This document shows positions 1 through 10,011 of a DNA stretch of 64,000 nt, piece by piece. The position numbers and the translations under genes were made by a program. The stretch is from Nannochloropsis oceanica (lineage: Eukaryota > Sar > Eustigmatophyceae > Eustigmatales > Monodopsidaceae): assembly GCA_004519485.1 (NCBI GenBank), contig CP038114.1, forward strand, positions 1 to 64,000, read 5' to 3'. Below the pieces are notes generated by a model. It was not told where the DNA came from and ran no database searches. It worked only from the letters and a program-made list of their open reading frames with translations. The stretch's first letter is position 1. Each line of letters starts with the position of its first letter.

Positions 1-20
1 GAAGAGGGAGGGAGGCGTAC

Positions 21-884
21 CTGCGTTGTTGACTAGGGCGAAGAGCTGGCCTTCGTTCTCTCTTCCGATCCTTTCAACCGCGGCGTCAATGTCCCCGGCA
101 TTGGTCACGTCCAGGGGTAGTAGAGTGAGGATGCCTGTGGTGGGAAGGAGGAAGGGAGAGAGGGAGGAAGAGAGGGAGGGGGGAGGGGTAGTGTCACAAA
201 GCCTTATTCACATCTAGCAGCATATTGAGAAAAAAGAGAGTCAGAAAGGGGAGGAAAGAGGGAGGGAGGGAGGGAGGGCGGGAAGGTAGACATCCGCCCA
301 CTCTTCTGACCCACCTTCCTTCACGGCCTCTGTTGTCTCCCGCGCCAGCGTCGTCCGTCCCTCCGCCGAGAGACACCCTGCATACACCTTCCATCTCCTC
401 CTTCTTCCCTCCCTCCTTCCCTCTTTCCCCTCCTCCTTCCATCCCTCCAGGCTCTGCGCAGTTAGGTCCAACGCAAGGTCTCTACCAAAGCCGGAATCAC
501 ATCCGGTAATAAAGATGGCGCGCTCTCCTCCCTCCCTCCCTCCCTCCCCTTCTTTTTCCTATCGTAAAAGTGGTAGATCACGGTCAGCGTCTCGCTTCGT
601 ATTCTGTAGTTTCCTCCTCTTTCTAGATCAAGGCACAGCTCTTTCCATCCCTCCCTCTCTCCCTCTGCACGTACCTTCGTTTCCCCCACGTACCGCTCGC
701 CCGTCCAGAAGGTTCGAGAGAGCAGGGTCTCGTAGAAGAGAAACAGCGCCAGGCTAAGTAGATACACAGGAGCTAGAAGAATGTAGAAGGACCATATGAT
801 GTACCACGACAGGTCATAGAGGTAAGGGAGGTGGAGGAGGTTGTTGGTGGTTTGCAGGACAAACTGCTGGGCGGATAGTAGCAA
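21..884 (-). CDS. Short-chain dehydrogenase/reductase, membrane-anchored (partial, 3' end outside window)
   Basis: Three exons are visible on the minus strand: 675-884, 315-522 and 21-134. All junctions are GT-AG and keep frame. Exon 1 encodes 70 residues with a hydrophobic membrane anchor (WYIIWSFYILLAPVYLLSLA). Exon 2 carries the cofactor-binding motif TGCDSGFG at residues 76-83 and then VYAGCLSAEG, the second strand typical of the retinol/17-beta-hydroxysteroid dehydrogenase branch. Exon 3 gives LDVTN and ends in NNAG. The YxxxK catalytic site would lie beyond the window edge. The likely role is NAD(P)-dependent oxidoreduction of a lipid or steroid-like substrate at a membrane; the substrate is unknown. 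A Lys/Glu/Arg-rich segment of about 17 residues sits between the first helix and second strand, in frame with no splice sites to remove it. The start is the only Met before the anchor. Confidence 0.85.
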
Positions 885-1923
885 AGAGGGAAGGTCACCT
901 GAGGAGAGTGAGGGGGAGAGGGATGAATGCGAGGTCAGGAGCGTACGGATAGCACGAATGGTTTATAAGAATAGTTACGGCACGTCTGCGCATTCCGCTT
1001 GACTGCCCTGCCCTCTTGTCTGTCTCCTTCACTTCCAACTCATTACGTACTTTTGCCATTTCCGCCACTGGTGGTGACCGTGCCGCCGGGTGAGGTCATG
1101 TTTAATGTACCTGCTGTTCATTTGTATTCAGGAGTTTGGTAGATTAGAGGCTTCTCTTTGTCTGGGGGAGGCTTGTCGTAGGTGTCTCGCTGCTCGGGGT
1201 TTGCTTTAAGAGAGCAGGACTTCAACGGTTGGCGACGCCCTCCCTTCGTCAACAACGTGGACAGATTTCCCGCGCATGGTATATGGTATATAACACAAGC
1301 TGGCTAGGTATGAAATGAAATACGTCTGAAGTAGAAAAGTCCCGCGATGGCAGGATGTTATGAAGGTGCTTTTGGAAAGTTGACTTGATTTCTTTCTTTC
1401 GCAACATTGCGACAACCTCCTCCACTACGCTTTCTATCTCTCTCTCTTCTCTCTTCTTTCACTCTCTCTCTCTCTCTATCTCTGACCTAAACAGCCTGTT
1501 GCAAGTAAAAATGTTTACACAGAGATACCAGTACTCGCCTCAGCTCATTAGCCTCCTATTTTCCTTCCTCTTCATCCGCCTTTTCCTTCTCTCCCTCAAA
1601 AAAGTACATTAGCGGGAGCGCCCACGTACACTTCTATACTTGCATTCCCGTCTCCCTCCCTCCTTTCCTCAATTTGAAAGTAATTGTCATTGTTGTGATC
1701 ATTTGCCTGTCGGAACTTCAGCAGCTTGATGGGAAAGGGAAAGAAAATCACTACCATCACGACTGCCACCACCATAACAACACCACAACTGTGAACGGCT
1801 GGTTTCTCGTTTCTTTCTTCTTCTCAATCTCACTCTCCCTTCCTAACTCACGGTGTTCTCGTTGAATGAAAATCGGTGGTTTTTCATGTAATTCTTCAAA
1901 AGAACAAATAAATCACAGATGGT
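885..1923. other. Intergenic, no gene recognised
   Basis: This is the shared upstream/downstream space between the dehydrogenase (5' end) and the light-harvesting gene (3' end). It holds pyrimidine-rich stretches (around 1430-1480 and 1555-1600) and only short ORFs with no recognisable motif. Confidence 0.5.
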
Positions 1924-2924
1924 TTAACCACTCAAGTTCTCAAGGGCCCCTTGGTGGGTGGAGACGCCCTGGAGGATCATGCCGGCAGCGGCGATCATGG
2001 CGAGGCGGCCGTTTTTAACCTCCTTCAACTAATGGGACGAAAGGTAGAGAGGGAGGGAAGAAAGGAAGGATTAGACCGCGGTGTACTTAGAGGTATGATT
2101 GGCGCGCGAAGAATGCGTCGTTTTCATTTAAAACCGAACACATTACCCTTTTACAATCATTTGGTCACAAGCGCCTACACCCTTCCCTCCTTCCCTCCTT
2201 TCCTCCTTCCCTTCTTTCCTTCCTCCTTCCCTTCTTTCTTTCTTTCCTTCCTCCCTCCCTCCCTCCCTCCCTCCCTCCCTTCTTTCCTTCCTCCTTCCCT
2301 TCTTTCTTTCTTTCCTTCCTCCCTCCCTCCCTCCCTCCCTCCCTCCCTCCCTCCCTCCCTCCCTACCTGCAAGTCCTTAAACTTCGCGGGATCCTTGCCG
2401 AAGCCAAGAGGGTCAAAGTTGTAGTCCCCAGGAGCACGGTCGCCGTTCTGTCGCCCTTGAGTCGTAGCCACCCCCGAAATAACCTCCAAAATGGCAATTG
2501 CAGCCAAGGACGCGCCGATTAGGGAGGGCTTCTCCGCGTATACCTTCCAGAACACGTCCATCTGGCTCTTGCCTGCCGGGAAACCAGGGGCAGGTCCCAG
2601 AATTTCCACGAAGAGGATGCCAGCAGCTGCCATCATGCCCAGGCGGCAGTGCTTCAGCTCCGCCTCACGCAGCCAGTACAAATCCACGCCCACGTCGTTG
2701 ATCTCGGACAAGCCGAGAGGATCGAACCCCACATCACCAGCCATGGAGCCGTCCAAATTCTTGGGCTTCATCAGGAAGGGGAGGGACTTGGAACGCTCGG
2801 CCATCATCACTGTGCGGCCACGGGCGGCGGCCGTGCCGGTGCTGGAGGTGACGGAGGGGATAGCGGGGGCCACGAAAGCAGCGGCGCAGGGGAGGAGGGC
2901 AGCGAGAGCGAAGGAGATCTTCAT
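1924..2924 (-). CDS. Plastid light-harvesting chlorophyll a-binding protein (LHC superfamily)
   Basis: Two exons on the minus strand, 2367-2924 and 1924-2028, give 220 residues. The leader MKISFALAALLPCAAAFVAP is a signal peptide with an AAF-type site, expected for import into a secondary plastid. Membrane helix 1 contains ELKHCRLGMMAA, with the Glu and Arg that bind and charge-pair around chlorophyll. The last helix is encoded by exon 2 with VKNGRLAMIAAAG, the matching helix-3 motif, and the protein ends HQGALENLSG. DPLG motifs precede helices 1 and 3. The protein should sit in the thylakoid and feed photosystem antennae. The single intron (2029-2366) starts GTAGGGAGGG and holds about 170 bp of AGGG repeat read on the coding strand. 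A (TA)n stretch lies about 30 bp upstream of the start. Confidence 0.95.
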
Positions 2925-2951
2925 GGTGGTGGAACAAGGGGGCTGTAGGTT

Positions 2952-2972
2952 TTATATATATATATATATATC
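2952..2972. promoter_or_regulatory. TATA-like (TA)n stretch upstream of the light-harvesting gene
   Basis: A run of TATATA lies 28-48 bp upstream of the ATG at 2924. It could act as a TATA element, but it is also a simple dinucleotide repeat, so the assignment is tentative. Confidence 0.35.
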
Positions 2973-3980
2973 ATGTGTAGATGTATGTCTTTGTGAGTCC
3001 TGAGTGCTTTGAGCTTTTTGGGTGCACGGGGATTGCTTTTGGGGGGGTGGGGAGAGGGAGGCTCCATCGTATGATGTGCAGTTGAGAAAAACAGCGCCCA
3101 CCTAGTTTGGACAGATGAAAAGGCTGATACATGCATTCTTGTGAGGGTGGTGCACTCAAAAGCCATGGGCAGGACATGCAGGCGAGCTAGTCCCAAGGCC
3201 GCAGCAGAAAAAGGCAGCCGGCACGCGTTTGGACCAGGATCGACGCGGAACAAAAACAATGCGGCAAACCGACAAGGAGGCGGCTGCGGTCGAGGAAAGC
3301 AAGCAAGTACCCAGACCACGAACTAGTTGAGCATACAAACACGGTACTTGAGCAGGCTTTACCGGTCGCTAGGACTATGGAGGGAAAACAAAAGCAGGAG
3401 CCGCTATGTCTGGTGATGGAACAAAGGTCAAGATCCGAGGGCAACAGAGTGAATGAGGCCCTTTACCCTCATCCTTTCTTCCCCGAGTCCCTGCACCCTG
3501 CAGGTATCGCTGGCCCATGGTCAAGGAGGAGGAGGAGGAGGTGATGGCGCGGGCGCGAGGGTGGGAGGGATCGAGAGCACTCTGCTACATCTCTCTAGAA
3601 CTATCGCATGCAACCTGACGTCCTCTAGGACTTGCATACGAGGGGGAGCCTTCCAACAATAAAACGTTGCCTATTCACCCCTTATTCCTTGTCCGAGTTT
3701 TTCTAGCGACTTTGGCAGATTTTTCGATCAGGCAAAGTCCCCGGACGGCCCACACAGGGCCAGGAGGAGAAGGGGAAGGAGGATGAAAGAGGAGGTCAGA
3801 GGGAAGGCTGCACATAGAGTGTCCGCATATCTTGCCGCGGTTGACCAAACCGAAGATCATGGGGACGAGCTTCCCCACGGACCATACTCCTGTACACCCG
3901 CAGGATGTTACGTGTCCCATTGCCGTCCCGAGATACGAAGTGTTCACAGTTGTCACACCAATACAGTTCTCGGATGGCCC
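2973..3980. other. Intergenic, no gene recognised
   Basis: Only short ORFs are present. A small reading frame around 3520-3650 (MVKEEEEEVMARARGW...) has no recognisable partner exons. Confidence 0.45.
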
Positions 3981-3984
3981 GCCC

Positions 3985-4261
3985 ATGACCTCCTCCTCCT
4001 CTGCCTCGTCCTCCTCCTCCTCCTCTTCCGCCTCCTTCACCGCCTCCTCCTTCCCCCCCTCCTCCTCCTTTGCTTCCACCGCCTCCGCCCCCTCCTCCTC
4101 TTTCCCTTCCTCCTCCTCCCCCTTCTCCTCCTCCTCCTCCTGCTTTTCCTCCTGCTTCTCCTCCTGCTGCTTCTCCTCCCCCTCTGCTTCCACCGCCTCC
4201 TCCTCCTCCTCCCCGTCCCCTTCCATCCCCTCCTCGTCTCCCTCCTCCTCCTCCCCCTTCT

Positions 4262-4293
<32 letters not shown>

Positions 4294-4314
4294 TTCTTCC
4301 TCTTATTCCTCCTC

Positions 4315-4347
<33 letters not shown>

Positions 4348-4401
4348 TATTCCTCCTCTTCCTCTTCCTCTCCTCCTTCTTCTTCTCCCTCTTCTTCCTC
4401 C

Positions 4402-4436
<35 letters not shown>

Positions 4437-4490
4437 CTCCTCTTCCTCCTCCTCCTCCTCCTCCTCCTGCCCTCTTTCCCCTCGTCCTTC
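3985..4490. repeat. CTC/CTT trinucleotide low-complexity tract (about 500 bp)
   Basis: Almost pure pyrimidine on the plus strand, made of CTC, CTT and TCC triplets with a pure TTC core near 4260-4345. It reads as poly-Ser/Leu/Phe on plus and poly-Glu on minus, so open frames here are a composition effect. An Arg/Lys-rich minus frame from 4631 could be the start of a Glu-rich protein, but stops interrupt it inside the tract and no conserved domain is seen. Confidence 0.85.
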
Positions 4491-5749
4491 CCCTCCTTTC
4501 CCTCCCCCTCTTCCTCCTCGTCGGAGCGCCCTCACTATCTTTCTCTTTCCCTTCTCCCTTCCTCTTGCAAGTGCTGCACGAATTCTAGCAATGGTTGCTA
4601 GTGCTCGTGTTGCCTTTTGCTTCAATCGCATAAAAGGACCCTAGTCACCGAACTACGCCTCTGCTTGTATTAGCCCAGACCACTCAGTACGTCTAGTCCA
4701 ACCTCCCTAAATAAAATAACCAATCCAATTCATCATATCCCATCCAAGTCCAACCAACAATCGCTTGGGTCGTGAAAGATTATACCAGCACGCTTTCTCT
4801 TCCAACTTAATCCGTAAGACCTTTCCCGTGAAGTGAAAACTGTCCAATGGGAATAAACGCGAGGCGAAGCAAGCAAAAATATTCACTGAAAAGAGATGAT
4901 GCCTCGTCGCGCAGCAACAATTATGGGGCATATGAAGTCTCCTACATTCTCACAAGGTAAATCTTGTCATTCTTGGGTCACAACCCTCTTTGCCCATGAA
5001 CATCAAAGTCAAAAAGGATTTGACTAGCGGAAACCAAATGTATACTACCCTCTTCTTGTAGCTCTAGCGCTATTTTTGTACCCCCTCTGCCAAATCTACA
5101 GTTCATCTCTGCCGGAAAGTCAATCGCGTATGTCGATTGGTCGCCAAAGACGCTGGCGTGGGCATTTCGATATTCCGAATCCGAGAAAACGAGGGTCGGG
5201 AGCTAAGTGGCGGTCGTTGTTTCCATTTTGGTTCCAACTTTCGGTCGCCCGGACCCTGCTATCATCCCATGACTACCCAGTCTCACAACCTTCAGTCGCC
5301 CGCATGCGGCAAGTACTTGGCCAGCCTAGGAGTGCGTCGCCTTCGACAAGATGATACAAGTCTCAGTCTTGCAATGGGATCCACGCATGAAGAAACTCTG
5401 GCATGGATGGCTGAATAAGAGAAGAATTAAGCCTTCTCCTTATTCTCTTCGCCTCTCTCTCCGCCTCCCTGCCGGCCTCCATGCCGCTTGGCCTCCCTCT
5501 TCTCTTCCTTCTGCGTTATTTTCCCGTCTTCCGCAACCTTGGCCATTATTACCTCGAATGAATAAAAATCCGGAGTATCCATGTCAGAAAATAGAAATCG
5601 AGGAAACATTTTTCATCAACGGCTTCCCAGGGAAATGGCATTGGAAAGTCTCTGTGTGAACGCCTTCAGGCACCAACGTCTCCTCATAGGGAAATTCGGA
5701 GAAATGATCCGATAAATTCATACAAGTCTGGAGGGAGGGTTTGCTGCCA
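4491..5749. other. Intergenic, no gene recognised
   Basis: Non-repetitive sequence with several ORFs of 60-100 codons on both strands. None has a recognisable domain, signal peptide or splice-linked partner. Confidence 0.4.
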
Positions 5750-6215
5750 CGATCGAGGAGTTCAGGAAATGTCTTGGAATCTCTCCGAAAGGCAGGAGGT
5801 CATCATTCACAGAGGACACATCAGCTGCGGCTGCGGTCTTTGTGACCGGCATTAGAGGTAGTAGAGGTCAACATATTGCCATACGTGACTGTTTATGGCT
5901 GTGCGCCTGTGAGTTGGAAAATAAATGTAAGCGACGAAAGCGGTGAATGGTGGGTTAAGGTAGGCGATGAAAGCGCCAGCATGCCCGAAAGTAGAAGCGG
6001 TCGAGCGAGTAGACGGAAATATTTGTCCGCTGGCCATGAATGTGTGGCTTGACTGATGTACATCATTTTCCTTGCTTCACCCCCTTTCTTTCGATCTGAT
6101 TTCAACATTGTTCTTCGATGTCCTCTGCACTTTTCCTGCGCTGTACATTGAGTCGTCTATAAATGAGCGTGTGAAAGCACATAGCGTGTTGCCGCTTGGA
6201 CTCAGCACGGCTCGG
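5750..6215. repeat. Old diverged copy of part of the tandem unit
   Basis: Around 5770-6045 the sequence is recognisably related to 6605-6880 in the first full unit. Both share TCTCTCYGAAAGGCA, GTCATCATTC, TTTGTGACCGGCAT and GCGCCAGCATGC in the same order with many substitutions and small gaps. A second related patch (6125-6215) resembles 6345-6440. The order of the two patches is swapped relative to the modern unit, as expected if this is the tail of an older unit followed by the head of another. It implies duplication here before the recent event. Confidence 0.65.
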
Positions 6216-6298
6216 AGACTCCACCTTCGTTTGATGGCGTGTGTAATATTATGCAACAATGAGGCCTGCGCAGTCACGGCAGAACGGCCTGTTCCTAA

Positions 6299-8457
6299 AT
6301 CATCTAATTTTGTCATACTCCTTAAATTTCACCGACTCTTCTTGGGCGCTTGTACATAGAGTCTGCTTTATACTGATGCAGCGTGTAAAAGTATACAAAA
6401 TTTTGCCGCTTTCCCTTACTCCGCTTACGCCCCCCTCCACGAGGCACCATGGTAATTTATCGTACCATTTACCTTTGTGCTGCCCTATCTCCACATTTCT
6501 TGACGAACTATACACGAAAGCTTATCGGGTCTCCAGGGACAAAGTGCCCATGTCATTATCATGAAGGAATGACCCACTGATTTCGGACATGTTCGAAGGA
6601 ACAGAATAGGAGTGGTCTTGGCTTCTCTCTGAAAGGCATGATGTCATCATTCGAGCCAACACCAGCAGTGGCGTGGCCTTTGTGACCGGCATGAGAGGTG
6701 GAAGAGGGCAACTATTTGCTGTAAGTGATTGTTTGTGGCTGTGCGCTTGCGAATTGGGATGTAATTGCTTGCGAGAAGAGAGGTGAAAGGTGAATCAAAT
6801 AGCCGATGCAAGCGCCAGCATGCACCAATGCGAGTAAAACCAGGCAAGGAAGAAAACGTTGCCGGCTGACCATGCTTGGTGGCCAGGCAAATAACAGTGA
6901 CAGTAATTGCCGTGCACACCAGCGTCGAAACTGTCGAGTTTTGTGAAGGACTTGAAGGAACGCAGCACTCTCCTCGTGTGTCGTCACGTTGATGTTCCGA
7001 GTCGTTCGCTCGGAGTTGTTGCCCGCCGCTGTGCCAGCATAGTTGCGGAGTTTGTGTCCAAGGCGAGTGTGCTATGTTTTCTCGTCCTTGTATTGATTCG
7101 ATTAGATGCTTTGTGGTGGCGATTAAACCCCATCCAAAATGTATCTTTTTTTATTTTATTCTTTTATAATTTTGAATATTTCCCTACTATTCCAAAGAAA
7201 GGGTCTTCATCGCCGCCTTTGCAGTGGGTGACGAGATTTGTGTTACGGGCATTTCCATGATAACAGTATCAAAGCTCTACTTAATACCAAGTTGGAGGCA
7301 ACGAAATACATTCCATTTTGTGAAGCATCTACCGGCAGATGCCTTTCATCCTCCGAGCAAGCATGTCCGTTACTGGCGGATGAATGTTTACTGGCTCTCC
7401 CATATATATGCATGCAACAAGGCATCGTAGCTCATATCATTAGCTACATTTTCTGCACACAGCTCGATGATTTTATCCCTCGTGAGTCATTTCCGGTCAT
7501 TTGCTTCAGGAATGAGAGCCTGCGAGACGATCTCTTTCACAAACAAATTGTTGTAAATTCAACAGCTTTTCCCGCCAGGCAAAACGCAACTGACGGTGGC
7601 AACGGACTGAAGAAAATAAAACCCCCCAAAAAACTGTCGCGATCCTGGTGCTTTGTTTCCTCTGCGTTTGTTTGGCTCTTGCGTGCCTATTGCAGTCTTA
7701 TTTCTCTTGCCCTCGTCCTGTGCCATGCACGGACATTCCATGCTCACACTCTTGCGTACGTGGCGGCTGACTTAGGTGTTCGAGCTTGCTACATGTGCGG
7801 CATAGGGCTCGACCATATGCAAGGCCATGAACTAGGCGCCGTCTCTTGTGATACTGGGCAAAGTGGTTACGCCTTACGTCTCCTACACCTTTCCACCAAA
7901 TATGTCGCTCCCCTTCAAGAATATGGCACCCTCTGCTGGTGATGGTAATGAGAGAATTGAAACGCGGCTTGATAAAAAGATTCAGATTTCAGACCGCGTT
8001 ATGTTGACTAGTAGAAGACGTCGCCGCGAGGCGCAAGGTTTATATATAATATATATCAACATATTGTGACGGGGTGAAGCAAACCACAACTCAACTCACC
8101 GCGCTCTTCCTGCGTACTTGAAGCTGCATGAATCAACGCGGAGCGTCGGTCAGCAGGCCGCCAGGTACTACAAACCAAGCATCGCGACCCGGAGCCATTA
8201 TTGGTAGCTTCTTTTTCCACTGGGATGGACCCCAATTTAAGCCAAGGGCTAACCCCGAGAGCAATCACTAGGTAGCCATGCAAGCGCTGCCCTTGCGGCC
8301 TTAACCTGCAGCCAGCTAATATAGATCTACTTGATATTTGTCCAGTCGTAAGCAAGAGATATTCCGCGCTTCATCACATTCCCCCGCCCGTTTTCTGTCG
8401 CTATCATCCCAAACACAGGACTCTCGGTACCCAAACCAGCCCTCTCTCCAACACAAG
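6299..8457. other. Long upstream region of the secreted-protein gene, unit 1
   Basis: About 2.1 kb with no firm gene. It contains an open frame of 234 codons at 7238-7942 without recognisable domains, and a TA-rich stretch (8040-8066) about 400 bp before the ATG. The equivalent region in unit 2 is 10012-12170. Confidence 0.5.
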
Positions 8458-9556
8458 ATGCGCATGTCCATGCTCCGCCTAGGTGGGCTCTTCCTCGCCG
8501 TGGCCCTCTTTGGTGCCTGTACGCTCCCCAATGTCGAGGCCAACAAGACGCGTAAGTCTTGGGGGAAGGTGCTTTGCCCTCTGCAGAGGTGGTTCCTGTC
8601 CACATAAGTTGAACAGAGCTTGAAAAGGCAGCAGTAATGCAGCACCCATCCGTCTCATCTCCACACACCCTCACCCTTGAAACACAGCCAAGGTCGCAAG
8701 GGTCCGCTATTCCAAGGCCAAGGCCTTCACCGCATGCTTCAGCAACATTAACTTCGAGGAGGACGAGGGAAACGACGACGACATTGATTTTTTCCAATGG
8801 GAAGCTCAGGTTTTCGACTGCTCGGACAACGTACGTACTTTTCATGTGCTCCTCGTCCTTGACCTTGAGCCCATCTGTGCCCATGTTTGAAGCCCACTAT
8901 TGACCCTTTTTCACACACGACGTTTCATATAGCCAGCAATCGACACTCCAGTGGGGTCGTCCACCTTTGCTTGCAGCTATGCCGACGACCAGGATGAAAA
9001 TTTCCGCATTGGTGTTTGCAATGGGAACATTGTGATCGCTGGCAATGCGCTTTACGTGTCCTTCACCATGGACCGCGAGTAAGTGCTATTGTGTGCATTA
9101 TTGTTGTTGTAATGATATCATGATTATTATTTTATCTTTATCAAAAGCTCAGCTCTAGGCAGTGGCGTGCCTAGTTACTTTTGGGGTGCGAGAGAGATCT
9201 AGAGAAAAGTGATCTTTATGCTCGTTTCGCTCCTCTGACTCTTCATGCCTTGCCCAAACCTCACCTTAACCAGTGACGTGTCGGAAGACCAATTGTTCCC
9301 TAGCCGAGCCCAGTACCCGGCCATAGTCGGGAGTACCGGGCTCTTCCCCAGGAATCCTGTCAAGTACGATGATATCGAGTTCGTGAATGTACGTACACTA
9401 CATTTAGGTCTCTTCTCTTTCCGAAACACACACATTTAACCCATCTTCAACTCATACACTACACAACAGGGCACGTCGACGGATTTCCCCGTGAGTGTCA
9501 CCCTCACATATAAGGGGAGGCAGTACAACCCCATGGTGCCCGTCACCCTGAAGTAG
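8458..9556 (+). CDS. Secreted 194-residue protein of unknown family, tandem copy A
   Basis: Five exons: 8458-8551, 8688-8830, 8933-9078, 9274-9388 and 9470-9556. All introns are GT-AG and every phase matches, so the model is internally strong. The first 28 or so residues are a signal peptide (MLRLGGLFLAVALFGAC core, likely cut after EA). The mature part is acidic in its middle (EEDEGNDDDID) and has four cysteines (TACFS, FDCSD, FACSY, GVCNG), enough for two disulfides; Ser/Thr/Val alternation suggests beta-structure. No family is recognised. The protein probably acts outside the cell, in the wall or in the endomembrane system. Unlike most genes here, the introns lack CCCT tracts. Copy B at 12171 is nearly identical. 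Confidence 0.85.
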
Positions 9557-10011
9557 AGTATGCGGGAGACCGTGCTTTAGCCTACAGTTAATGCCGTGTG
9601 TTTGCTTGATGGAAAGAGGGGGCTTTTGAGAATCTGTCTATGTCGGTTATGTGTGACTTTGATGCCTGTCTTTTCATGTTTCATTTAGTCATGTCGTGTG
9701 TGTTTGTGCCAACTAAGTAATCGCTGATCTATGTGCTACGCATATTAATATCCATGGAGCGGGCTTAGTCAATGTTCGTGTCGTGTTTGTATGTGAGATG
9801 ACCGTGACGCGTAGTGGTGCGAGTCCTTTTTCGTCAAAAAGAGCTACAAGGCACTACACTGATCCGGCTTCGTCCATCTCCTTTCCTTATCTTATCTGGC
9901 TGTGCAATTTCTGTTATTGAAATCAATGAAAAAAAAATGGAAAGACGAGAAGGGGGCATCTGCGCGCAGTTTTCTTTGGGTTTATTTCATGTTTTTTCCC
10001 CTTTCTCCTTG

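Larger units (their letters stand above)
6299..10011. repeat. Tandem duplication, full unit 1 (3,713 bp)
   Basis: Unit 1 is repeated head to tail as 10012-13724 with identical spacing. The left boundary is visible: the base before 6299 differs from the bases before 10012 and 13725, and the match begins at ATCATCTAATTTTG. Each unit carries one five-exon secreted-protein gene and about 2.1 kb of upstream sequence. Confidence 0.95.

Noticed and set aside
3832-4644. Long plus-strand ORFs (about 270 codons) and minus-strand Glu-rich ORFs over the CTC/CTT tract
   Set aside because: Open frames in several phases on both strands are expected in a stop-free triplet repeat. No domain or consistent splice structure supports any of them.
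7238-7942. 234-codon ORF inside tandem unit 1 (and its twin at 10951-11655)
   Set aside because: No recognisable domain or leader. The second copy is identical simply because the unit was recently duplicated, so it gives no evidence of selection on the frame.
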